Shown here: positions 6,508 to 11,306 of the stretch, in pieces | Layout of the letters: each line of letters opens with the position of its first letter | Numbering within the stretch: the first letter of the stretch is position 1 | Assembly (NCBI GenBank): GCA_022704145.1 | Contig: JAKJGY010000022.1 | Span: 1 to 37,727, forward strand | Direction of reading: 5' to 3' | Length of the DNA stretch: 37,727 nucleotides | DNA from: Verrucomicrobiota bacterium | Lineage (GTDB): Bacteria; Verrucomicrobiota; Kiritimatiellia; RFP12; UBA1067 | The notes under the pieces: model-generated | The model's database searches: none | Told to the model about the DNA's origin: nothing | The model's input: only the letters and a program-made list of their open reading frames with translations | Translations under genes and position numbers: made by a program

Positions 6508-6754
6508 CTACGGCTTGCTCAAGGGCATGGTAAGGGCTAACATGTCGCCGATCTGTTTAAAGACAAGATCCCACTCCGCAGGATCATTTTTTGGTTTTCT
6601 GGCGTATTGAAAACGGGGTGGTGCATAATGCGGGTCTTTCTTCTCTTCAGCGTAAGAGATGCCAGTTATAATGAGGATAGGTAGTGATGTCCAAGTGCGA
6701 TAGGCGTCTTTGGCATACCGCTCAACCGTTGAGGTATTGACGGTGACCTGTCAT
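6508..6754 (-). pseudogene. Frameshifted unknown gene
   Basis: On the minus strand a clean coding frame runs from about 6730 to TAG at 6510-6508, reading VERYAKDAYRTWTSLPILI, then ISYAEEKKDPHYAPPRFQYA and ending MLALTMPLSKP. It has no start codon in frame: TGA lies just upstream at 6753-6751. An ATG at 6754-6752 with AAGG before it starts the adjacent frame (MTGHRQYLN) and stops after ten codons. Removing one base near 6730 joins the two into one 82-residue protein. It is therefore a frameshifted gene, or a base error in the sequence. The family is unknown. The AT-rich codon use resembles the cassette genes beside it. Confidence 0.5.
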
Positions 6755-6816
6755 ATGCCTTATGCTATTTCTGAGGGCTAATACAAGGCTTACGAACTCA
6801 ACAAGAGGAGAAACCC

Positions 6817-7254
6817 ATGAACCTCAATCCGCAGTCTTCGAAACCCGTTCTCGTGTGTGCCTTTGGGCTTCTAGCGGCCTTCTTCATGCCGTGGATACAG
6901 CTCATCGGCGTTGGCATGTCAGGCTACAATCTCGGACAGCTCGGCTCCTACGGTAACTACGCTTGGGTAATCCCGATTCTGGCCGGAGCTACCATCCTGC
7001 TGAGCTTCTCTGGATACAACAACCGTGGGGTTGGCGCCATCAGCGGAATTGTCCCCCTCGTCGCGATCCTCTACGGCTTGATCAGGATCGCCGGGGAAGG
7101 TGGTGACCGCGCCACCCAAGGCGTTCTCGAAGTCGCCGGACACATCCTCTCCATTGGAGCATGGCTCACGATCATTTTAAGCGTGGCAATCATCATCAGT
7201 GCAGCCGAAAAGTCGCCAGCAAGCCCGCCCGGGAACCGGCAACCCGAAGCCTAA
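6817..7254 (+). CDS. Small integral membrane protein, cassette-like gene
   Basis: The 145-residue protein has four probable membrane helices (about residues 10-30, 49-66, 72-92 and 110-131), separated by short loops, with a soluble polar tail rich in Pro. The loop MSGYNLGQLGSYGNY recalls small bacterial membrane proteins with an FFMPW-x-G-Y-x-L motif, but no function is known. AGAGGAG at 6802-6808 supports the start. Its last codons overlap an attC-like site at 7249-7308, the usual position of the recombination site of an integron cassette. GC content is well below that of the RadC operon, fitting capture from elsewhere. Confidence 0.65.
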   Translation: MNLNPQSSKPVLVCAFGLLAAFFMPWIQLIGVGMSGYNLGQLGSYGNYAWVIPILAGATILLSFSGYNNRGVGAISGIVPLVAILYGLIRIAGEGGDRATQGVLEVAGHILSIGAWLTIILSVAIIISAAEKSPASPPGNRQPEA

Positions 7255-7308
7255 CAACAGCATGCAGCGGACGACGTTGCGCGCCGCCGCTGATGCTGAG
7301 CGTTCGCT
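7249..7308 (+). repeat. attC-like integron recombination site
   Basis: The left box GCCTAAC (7249-7255) matches the R'' consensus RYYYAAC exactly. The right end is CTGAGCGTTCGCT, with the core GTT but a changed tail where GTTAGGC would be canonical. Between them CAGCAT, CAGCGG and CG pair with CGCCGCCGCTGATGCTG, leaving single unpaired G and A on one arm, which is the extrahelical-base pattern integron integrases use. Length is 60 bases. This is the best attC candidate in the window. Confidence 0.65.
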
Positions 7309-7370
7309 GAAGACAGACGATGATGAACGAGTGACGAACTGCAAGACCCAGAAATGAAGGGACGGAAGAG

Positions 7371-7586
7371 ATGCAAGTAGAGCACAAAGAACAAGCGAAA
7401 CTCAATTCCGGATGCGAGATCCGTTTGGGTGTTGCCTCTTGGGATGATGGAACTGGCACGGCGAAATCCGTGAAGTTCACATGGTTTGACAAGAACGGTA
7501 AAGCCGCGCGTGGTGGAGAGTTTCCGGTCGAGGCACTACCGCAGGCTCTTGACTTCGCAATTCGCAAAGGATATGTGAGCCTGTGA
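7371..7586 (+). CDS. Small unknown protein, cassette-like gene
   Basis: A 71-residue, probably alpha/beta soluble protein: a charged start (MQVEHKEQAKLNSGCEIRLG), two strands around KSVKFTWFDKNGKAARGGEF, and a C-terminal helix (ALPQALDFAIRKGYVSL). No family is recognised. GGAAGAG directly before ATG 7371 is a good ribosome-binding site. It lies just after the attC-like site at 7249-7308, so it would be the next cassette in the same rightward orientation. A nested hairpin at 7638-7671 follows it. Confidence 0.62.
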   Translation: MQVEHKEQAKLNSGCEIRLGVASWDDGTGTAKSVKFTWFDKNGKAARGGEFPVEALPQALDFAIRKGYVSL

Positions 7587-7637
7587 CACCTCATTCCGCT
7601 ATGAAGAGATGAGACTGGCGAACAATGCGACATACCC

Positions 7638-7671
7638 AACACCCTTTCGCCTTCGGCTCTGGGTGTTGGTG
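7638..7671 (+). terminator. Hairpin after the 71-aa gene
   Basis: CCAACACCC and GGGTGTTGG form a perfect nine-pair stem around a 16-base loop that itself contains GCC-TTC-GGC. There is no T-tract, so termination is uncertain; it may be the remains of a recombination site. It sits at the junction between the cassette-like genes and the leftward regulator block. Confidence 0.4.
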
Positions 7672-7694
7672 ATCGCCGACGGCCAACGCACCAC

Positions 7695-8051
7695 TCAGAA
7701 TAGTTCAGTCTGCCGGAAGCGTGCTCGCTGCCGAACCCCGGCGGCACGCGGTGACTCCGGTTTTCGCACGCCTTTAGCCCCATCCGGATCAGCAGCCCCC
7801 ATTGCGCCTTCACCGTTCCCGCGCTCAGCTCCTTCATCACCAGCTTCCCCGCTCTCGCACTTAAGAACTTGAGAACTCTCGAACTTCTCCCGCTCCCCGT
7901 CGCTCTGATCCGCCCCGCGCAAGTCCACCTCCCAGCACACACACGCGGCCGCGGCCGCCTCAACGAGTCGGTCGCCTGCGGGCAGGCACAGCCCCCACGG
8001 CCACAGCGCCCCGCACGAGCAGAACAGCCCGCACTCCCCGCAAATCTTCAT
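7695..8051 (-). CDS. Cys-rich unknown protein
   Basis: From ATG at 8051 the frame gives 118 residues. The first 55 look coding: MKICGECGLFCSCGALWPWG with CxxC pairs that may bind zinc, then GDRLVEAAAAACVCWEVDL. After about residue 60 it becomes low-complexity Gly/Glu-rich and overlaps the ASCH fragment in another frame, so the true 3' end may have been lost when the locus was cut. A copy of the 38-bp dispersed repeat (8059-8096) lies directly upstream. Family unknown. Confidence 0.45.
   Translation of the reverse strand: MKICGECGLFCSCGALWPWGLCLPAGDRLVEAAAAACVCWEVDLRGADQSDGEREKFESSQVLKCESGEAGDEGAERGNGEGAMGAADPDGAKGVRKPESPRAAGVRQRARFRQTELF
7733..7837 (-). pseudogene. Truncated duplicate of the ASCH gene (5' fragment)
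   Basis: The minus strand from ATG at 7837 encodes about 35 residues (a short unique start, then TVKAQWGLLIRMGLKACENR and SHRVPPGF) that closely match the first 35 residues of the ASCH protein at 9023-9460 (TVKPHWGLLIRAGVKTVENR, SFRVPPGF). The similarity ends abruptly at about 7733 and the downstream frame is unrelated. So a second, diverged ASCH copy has been cut off, most likely when the cassette-like DNA to its left arrived. The DNA upstream of the two copies is not similar. Confidence 0.68.
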
Positions 8052-8058
8052 CGCGTAT

Positions 8059-8096
8059 CCCATTCGCGCCATTCGCGTGATTCGCGGTTAACTCTC
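8059..8096. repeat. 38-bp dispersed repeat, copy A
   Basis: The copy differs at one base in 38 from copy B at 8494-8531. It is built of spaced ATTCGCG units and ends GGTTAACTCTC. On the minus strand it begins inside the stop codon of the gene at 8088-8477 (GAGAG-TTAA) and fills the gap before the next gene. Confidence 0.8.
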
Positions 8097-8477
8097 TCTT
8101 CGGTCCACATAATAGTCCACGCCCTCGCGCAGCGCGCATTCCACCGGCGGCGGCCGCCGCGCCTCGCACCGGAGCACCACCGCCGCCACGCACAGCCGCA
8201 GCCGGCCGTGGTCGGCATGCGCGCCGTCCACCGTCGCGACCACGCCCCCGCGCGCGGCCGTCAGCCATTCGTCCGGAACCGCCACGCCCGCCGCCTGCGC
8301 CCGTTCGAGCTGCCCCGGCCGCGTGCAAAGCTCCATCCAGCGCGAGACCGTCTCGTCCACCTCGCGGGCGCACACCGCCGCCCGCTCGTACAGCTCCCGC
8401 GACATCCGAACCTTGGTGCGCCGCGTCACCTTCTGCGCCGCCCGCGCCCGCTCGATCATCTCGCGCGACGTCCTCAT
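8088..8477 (-). CDS. Small protein with a possible ribbon-helix-helix
   Basis: The 129-residue product has a basic N-terminus (MRTSREMIERARAAQKVTRR) followed by TKVRMSRELYERAAVCAREV and DETVSRWMELCTR. That reads as a short strand then two helices, as in ribbon-helix-helix proteins, but the second half (about residues 60-129) is not part of that fold. It could bind DNA. The start at 8477 is the best placed of several; an ATG at 8498 is possible but lies within the repeat. The stop overlaps dispersed repeat copy A. It belongs to the leftward regulator block. Confidence 0.55.
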   Translation of the reverse strand: MRTSREMIERARAAQKVTRRTKVRMSRELYERAAVCAREVDETVSRWMELCTRPGQLERAQAAGVAVPDEWLTAARGGVVATVDGAHADHGRLRLCVAAVVLRCEARRPPPVECALREGVDYYVDRRES

Positions 8478-8493
8478 CCTATGTCCGGGAATC

Positions 8494-8531
8494 CCCATTC
8501 GCGCCATTCGCCTGATTCGCGGTTAACTCTC
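8494..8531. repeat. 38-bp dispersed repeat, copy B
   Basis: Identical to copy A at 37 of 38 positions. It starts CCCATTCGCGCCATTCG and ends GGTTAACTCTC, and also overlaps the stop codon of the gene to its right (8523-8651). The two genes therefore share their last codons GAG-AGT-TAA. Confidence 0.8.
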
Positions 8532-8651
8532 CCGCTCCTTGTCCGGATCGTCCGCCTCGACGCCCTCCTCGCCCAGAAACACCCACCAGGACCTCGCCAC
8601 CGCCCAGGCGAATGAGCACAGCCCCCGGAGCGCACGAAAGATGCTCCTCAT
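8523..8651 (-). CDS. Very small unknown protein (42 aa)
   Basis: ATG 8651 to TAA 8523 encodes 42 residues: MRSIFRALRGLCSFAWAVAR, then SWWVFLGEEGVEADDPDK and ERES. An amphipathic or membrane-touching helix in the first half is followed by an acidic tail. AAAGG six bases before the ATG is a fair ribosome-binding site. The leftward direction and spacing fit the regulator block. No family recognised; a real but minor gene, or a chance frame. Confidence 0.45.
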   Translation of the reverse strand: MRSIFRALRGLCSFAWAVARSWWVFLGEEGVEADDPDKERES

Positions 8652-8699
8652 GTTTTGCCTTTCTGATAGCCCTTGGGCCGTTCGGCCACCCCCAAACAG

Positions 8700-8733
8700 C
8701 GGAGCGGGTACGGGGCAGGGCGGACTTAGATTT
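8700..8733. repeat. Dispersed repeat, copy 2 (other copy 3761-3793)
   Basis: The 34 bases start CGGAGCGGGTACGG and end GCGGACTTAGATTT. The ends are shared with copy 1 apart from one base. It lies in the gap between the zinc-ribbon gene and the 42-residue gene. Confidence 0.5.
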
Positions 8734-8744
8734 TCGAGGTGTAT

Positions 8745-9026
8745 TCACCGTCCGCCGGCGGCGGCAAAAAGCTCGTCCTCATCGCCCCGTACCTCGGAGC
8801 AAGCCCCGCAGCACTCCCCGCACAGGTACGCGCCCTCGTCCGCCTCATACGGCTCGCCCTCCAAGACCGGCCTGCCGCACGCCTCGCACAGCCCGACCAG
8901 CGCCACGCCGCCCACACTCCCGACAGCCGCCCCCGGGAACAGCGCCCGGAACCGCCGCACCGCCTCTGCCGGATCCTTCGTGTCGAACGCCACGCGGTGC
9001 AAACTCCGCCCCGTCACCTCGATCAT
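8745..9026 (-). CDS. Small zinc-ribbon protein
   Basis: The 93-residue protein has a hydrophilic first half (MIEVTGRSLHRVAFDTKDPA, then EAVRRFRALFPG) and a metal-binding second half: CEACGRPVLEGEPYEADEGA, then YLCGECCGAC. Two CxxC pairs about 22 residues apart are typical of a treble-clef or LIM-like zinc ribbon. Its ATG overlaps the TGA of the ASCH gene (ATGA at 9026-9023), so the two are translated in tandem and may work together. Role unknown; nucleic-acid or protein contact is likely. Confidence 0.7.
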   Translation of the reverse strand: MIEVTGRSLHRVAFDTKDPAEAVRRFRALFPGAAVGSVGGVALVGLCEACGRPVLEGEPYEADEGAYLCGECCGACSEVRGDEDELFAAAGGR

Positions 9027-9460
9027 GGCTCGCCCCTTCCCTGAGTCAGCCGTTTCAGCGTCCGCACCACATCCGAGTCCACCGGCCACACACCCAGCCC
9101 GCCCCGCGTCCGGACGCCGACGGGGTAGGGGATCACACCCTCCAGTTCCCACGCCACCCGGTCCGGCATCGCCCAGCGGCTCTCCGACCTCGTCAGCGCC
9201 GAGACCACGCGCACGCCGCAGCACACGCACCCGCGCCACGCCAGACACTCCCCGTACGGCGGGAAACGCACCTCCGGCCCGAACCGGTCGCCCACCCAGT
9301 CCCTGGCTATTGCCCACTGTCCCAGCGTCACCCGGCTCGCGCAATGCACCAGGTAGAACCCCGGCGGCACGCGGAAGCTCCGGTTCTCCACCGTCTTAAC
9401 GCCCGCCCGGATCAGCAGGCCCCAGTGCGGCTTCACCGTAAAGCCATAGACACCCTTCAT
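9023..9460 (-). CDS. ASCH-domain protein
   Basis: The 145-residue protein carries the ASCH signature at its start: FTVKPHWGLLIRAGVKTVEN followed by RSFRVPPGFYLVHCAS, i.e. the beta-barrel entry with the conserved W-x-x-L-I-x-x-G-x-K-x-x-E-x-R motif. ASCH domains are PUA-like barrels that bind RNA or modified nucleosides; some are amidohydrolases of acetylcytidine. It continues with a region rich in Arg, Trp and Pro and two close Cys residues (CVCCG). GGAGGTG precedes the ATG. The gene overlaps the zinc-ribbon gene downstream, and a truncated relative lies at 7733-7837. Confidence 0.8.
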   Translation of the reverse strand: MKGVYGFTVKPHWGLLIRAGVKTVENRSFRVPPGFYLVHCASRVTLGQWAIARDWVGDRFGPEVRFPPYGECLAWRGCVCCGVRVVSALTRSESRWAMPDRVAWELEGVIPYPVGVRTRGGLGVWPVDSDVVRTLKRLTQGRGEP

Positions 9461-9482
9461 CCACTCACCTCCCTGTCGTTTC

Positions 9483-9698
9483 TTACGATAGGTACCTGTT
9501 GCAGGCCGAGCGGATCAGCTCCGCCGCGCCCCGGTTCAGGCGGCCCGCCGACAGCACGCCGGTCACGTACGCCGCCAGCGAGGCCGCCTCGCCCTGTTGG
9601 CGCAGCAGCGCCAGATACTCCTCTCCAGTCAGGAACACCGTGTCCCCCGTTTTCCGCGCCGCGTCAGGCCCTCCGCCCGTCGTTCCGTCCGCGTCCAT
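9483..9698 (-). CDS. Small unknown helical protein
   Basis: A 71-residue soluble protein: a flexible Gly-rich start, then TVFLTGEEYLALLRQQGEAA and SLAAYVTGVLSAGRL, ending ELIRSACNRYLS. The helices look amphipathic. The short length and its place beside two DNA-binding genes suggest a regulatory or adaptor part, but nothing identifies a family. ATG 9698 is supported by GGGAGGCGG upstream; a longer frame to 9791 is Arg-rich and overlaps the HTH gene. Confidence 0.55.
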   Translation of the reverse strand: MDADGTTGGGPDAARKTGDTVFLTGEEYLALLRQQGEAASLAAYVTGVLSAGRLNRGAAELIRSACNRYLS

Positions 9699-9711
9699 AT
9701 CCGCCTCCCTG

Positions 9712-10011
9712 TCACGGCATAAGCGCGTGAGGCGGCCGCGCCTCCGTCGGCGCCTCCCCGCCTTCGGCCCGACGCACATGCCGCGGCTCAAACGCTGCCA
9801 GGCGCGGCTTCGCCGCCTCGTTCTCCAGCCAGTCCCTCACGTCCGCCGTCCGGTAGACGGTCGTCGACGAGCGGCTGTCCGGCGCCATCTTCCGGGCCCG
9901 GATCGTGCCCGCCTTCGCCAGCTCCAGCAACCTTCGCCGCGGCACCCCGTACAGCGCCGCCATGCTCGCCGCGTTCGCCCAGAGCGGCTCCATCTGCAAC
10001 ACCACAGTCAT
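9712..10011 (-). CDS. Helix-turn-helix DNA-binding protein
   Basis: The 99-residue product has an excisionase/MerR-type HTH at about residues 10-60: LWANAASMAALYGVPRRRLL, ELAKAGTIRARKM, then a wing SSTTVYRTADVRDWLE. The arrangement (helix, turn, recognition helix, basic wing ending in a D-V-R-x-W helix) is the same as in HTH_17 proteins. A Pro/Glu-rich tail follows. GGAG lies eight bases before the ATG. It is encoded between two small genes at the regulatory end of the element and may control excision or early expression. Confidence 0.68.
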   Translation of the reverse strand: MTVVLQMEPLWANAASMAALYGVPRRRLLELAKAGTIRARKMAPDSRSSTTVYRTADVRDWLENEAAKPRLAAFEPRHVRRAEGGEAPTEARPPHALMP

Positions 10012-10019
10012 AGCGATCG

Positions 10020-10187
10020 CTACTCCTTCTCTTCCGCAGCAGGCGTCCGCGGCAGGGCCCTGTTAAGTGTGAAGCGCACCTGGGCCGAGCGGCTCCGGCC
10101 CTCGCGTTTCGCCGTCTCGTCGAGCCTCGCCAGCAGCTCGCGCGGCAGCGCCAGACTGATCTTCCCGCAGGTCGTCGTCGGTTTCAT
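10020..10187 (-). CDS. Ribbon-helix-helix regulator (55 aa)
   Basis: Starting at ATG 10187, 55 residues give a typical Arc/CopG ribbon-helix-helix: the strand GKISLALPREL, helix LLARLDETAKREGRS and helix RSAQVRFTLNRAL. Two such chains form one DNA-binding dimer through paired strands. It diverges from a second RHH gene at 10314, and the 126 bases between hold a tandem repeat of GTAGCACGCC and a palindrome that are likely operators. The longer frame to 10250 would include the operator region and is less likely. Confidence 0.72.
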   Translation of the reverse strand: MKPTTTCGKISLALPRELLARLDETAKREGRSRSAQVRFTLNRALPRTPAAEEKE

Positions 10188-10197
10188 ATCGGATAAG

Positions 10198-10217
10198 GTA
10201 GCACGCCGTAGCACGCC
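10198..10217. promoter_or_regulatory. Tandem 10-bp direct repeat, possible operator
   Basis: GTAGCACGCC occurs twice in tandem immediately before the leftward RHH gene. RHH regulators bind short repeats cooperatively, one dimer per repeat, so this may be its own operator. Confidence 0.5.
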
Positions 10218-10258
10218 AAAACAAGTCCCAAAGCGGAAAAAATAGGACAACTTCGTTA

Positions 10259-10301
10259 TTGGTATTCAGACTGAATATTTGTTATTCTATTTTCATACCA
10301 A
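10259..10301 (+). promoter_or_regulatory. Promoter and palindromic operator of the rightward RHH gene
   Basis: TTGGTA (10259-10264) and TATTCT (10283-10288), spaced by 18 bases, resemble sigma-70 boxes. Inside the spacer lies the perfect palindrome TATTCAGACTGAATA (10263-10277). A second inverted pair, TTGGTAT (10259-10265) and ATACCAA (10295-10301), flanks the whole. This is the layout of a repressor-controlled promoter. Confidence 0.6.
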
Positions 10302-10313
10302 GAGAGGCAAGGC

Positions 10314-10538
10314 ATGAAGACCGGGAACAGGCATCATCTGCGCGCCGAAGGCAGCACCAAGATCAGCATCTCCATCCCGCAGGGGCTGGTTGACGCCATA
10401 GACGCAATCGCGCTCAAGGAAGAGCGCAACCGCTCCAACATGATCACCGTGCTTCTGCGCCGCGCGGTCAGCGACACCATGCCGGACGGGCAGGGGATCA
10501 TCTGTCCCGCGTCCGGCTGCGGAAAAAAATCCGCCTAA
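10314..10538 (+). CDS. Ribbon-helix-helix regulator, divergent partner
   Basis: The 74-residue protein contains an RHH fold at about 16-50: TKISISIPQGLVDAIDAIAL, then KEERNRSNMITVLLRRAV, followed by a short tail with a Cys pair (CPASGCG). The strand S-I-S-I-P and helix starts match CopG-type repressors. AGAGAGG precedes ATG 10314 by six bases. It faces the 55-residue RHH gene at 10020-10187 across the operator region, so the two may form a switch of the kind that controls lysogeny or excision in integrative elements. Confidence 0.7.
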   Translation: MKTGNRHHLRAEGSTKISISIPQGLVDAIDAIALKEERNRSNMITVLLRRAVSDTMPDGQGIICPASGCGKKSA

Positions 10539-10689
10539 GCCTCTTGTGGGATCTCTGGTCCTGGTTCAAGCGCTGCTGCCACGACAACCTGCCCTGTCCC
10601 CGCCGCTGCAGCGGCTGCGGCGGGCGGCAAGGCCAATGCCGCCGAACCCCTCTCAATTGACGTGGCGGCGCTAGGCAGCCGAGTAGGGG

Positions 10690-10782
10690 ATGGCATCGAA
10701 ACAGAATCAGCCGCGTCCGAAGTCCGAAGAGCGAACCCCGGAAAACCCTGCGAGACATCGTGTATGGCTAAGGTATGGCTAA
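10690..10782 (+). CDS. Possible tiny basic protein (30 aa)
   Basis: ATG 10690 to TAA 10782 reads MASKQNQPRPKSEERTPENP then ARHRVWLRYG. AGGGG directly precedes the ATG, closer than usual. It is basic and disordered, with nothing to compare it to. The end overlaps the tandem repeat GTATGGCTAA near the attachment site. It may be chance; I list it as weak. Confidence 0.2.
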   Translation: MASKQNQPRPKSEERTPENPARHRVWLRYG

Positions 10783-10892
10783 ACCCGTTTAATCGATCTA
10801 ATCCGACCACCCCGAAACGCGGTTTTTTGCCATTAATTAAGTCATTTTGGTTGAAAAACGTCGATAATTTCAATATTTACGGCGTGATGGTC
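10762..10892. promoter_or_regulatory. AT-rich arm next to the attachment site
   Basis: GTATGGCTAAG and GTATGGCTAAA stand in tandem (about 10762-10783) and are followed by an AT-rich stretch (10810-10890) leading to the attachment core. Short direct repeats and AT-rich bends beside a core site are typical of arm-binding sites for tyrosine recombinases. No gene is visible here. Confidence 0.4.
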
Positions 10893-10917
10893 GGTTCGAC
10901 TCCCCCTACCTCCACCA
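10893..10917 (+). other. Attachment site: 3' end of a tmRNA or tRNA gene
   Basis: The 25 bases begin GGTTCGACTCC and end CTACCTCCACCA: a T-loop, the 3' arm of a T-stem (CCCCC), an acceptor strand TACCTCC, discriminator A and encoded CCA. The bases before it (GTCGG) do not pair with CCCCC, so the 5' part of the RNA gene is missing. GGTTCGACTCC plus CTCCACCA is most like a tmRNA end; a tRNA-Ser is the alternative. This is what an integration into the 3' end of such a gene leaves at one junction. Confidence 0.75.
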
Positions 10918-10933
10918 CTCTAAAGAATTCGGA

Positions 10934-10968
10934 AACCGCGTAAGCACAATCGCTTACGCGGTTTTTTG
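10934..10968 (+). terminator. Intrinsic terminator after the tmRNA/tRNA remnant
   Basis: AACCGCGTAAGC (10934-10945) pairs perfectly with GCTTACGCGGTT (10952-10963) around ACAATC, followed by TTTTTG. It would originally end the RNA gene whose 3' tail is at 10893-10917, and shows that the sequence on this side is the native downstream flank. Confidence 0.9.
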
Positions 10969-11111
10969 TTGTTGCGGGGCAGGGCTCAAGGCGGGCCAAG
11001 GCCGTAACCTGGGCGGGAAGGGTGGAAGGGTGGTGTTGAAGCGCGTGCCTTCGCATGGATCTTCCATCATTCCCAAACAGCTTGTATTTGATCGCTGTTG
11101 TTGGTCCGTAA

Positions 11112-11219
11112 GGCACTAACAAGCGGCTGGGCGGCTGGACCGAGGACGCGACCGCGGCCCGCTACGACCACGCCGAGCGCGTGGAGAAGCTGCGAACGGC
11201 GGTGGAGAAGGCGAAGTAG
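11112..11219 (+). pseudogene. C-terminal remnant of a tyrosine recombinase
   Basis: The frame, open from just after TAA at 11109 to TAG at 11219, encodes RLGGWTEDATAARYDHAERV followed by EKLRTAVEKAK. This matches the end of phage-type integrases after the catalytic region (a 'G-W/H-s----T--Y-H-----l--av-k' pattern with the likely nucleophile Tyr in AARYDHA). Only about 35 residues remain and there is no start, so it is a decayed fragment. Its position directly past the attachment site suggests an older element, probably the one that brought the following defence genes. Confidence 0.6.
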
Positions 11220-11245
11220 GGAAAGAGCTGGCATTTTGTGTGCGC

Positions 11246-11290
11246 TTTACGGCACAGCATGGCTGTGGTACTTTAGACATGTGTAAAGTA
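11246..11290 (+). promoter_or_regulatory. Promoter with two palindromes before the restriction enzyme gene
   Basis: TTTACG (11246-11251), a 17-base spacer and TACTTT (11269-11274) resemble sigma-70 boxes. CACAGC-ATG-GCTGTG fills the spacer as a perfect inverted repeat (11253-11267). TACTTTA (11269-11275) and TAAAGTA (11284-11290) form a second one over the -10 box. Both are well placed for repression. Confidence 0.5.
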
Positions 11291-11306
11291 AAGGGCCGTA
11301 GCCACC

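Larger units (their letters stand above)
1..10917. mobile_element. Right part of an integrative phage-like element
   Basis: The stretch holds a phage terminase small subunit, a DnaB-type helicase next to two helix-turn-helix proteins, a RadC/DUF2958 operon typical of mobile elements and a leftward set of small regulators (ASCH, RHH, HTH). It ends at a 25-bp copy of a tmRNA/tRNA 3' end at 10,893-10,917. No integrase, portal or capsid gene is visible, so those would have to lie to the left of the window. Several lower-GC genes with attC-like repeats interrupt it. The right boundary is inferred from the truncated RNA gene; the left boundary lies outside. Confidence 0.6.

Noticed and set aside
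7638-7671. Hairpin CCAACACCC/GGGTGTTGG considered as another attC site
   Set aside because: Outer and inner stems are continuous, with no unpaired spacer, and the site is too short; the R boxes are only partly right.
10535-10943. Open frames on both strands next to the attachment site
   Set aside because: They cross the tmRNA/tRNA remnant or terminator and read as low-complexity Ala, Ser and Pro text without a start signal.
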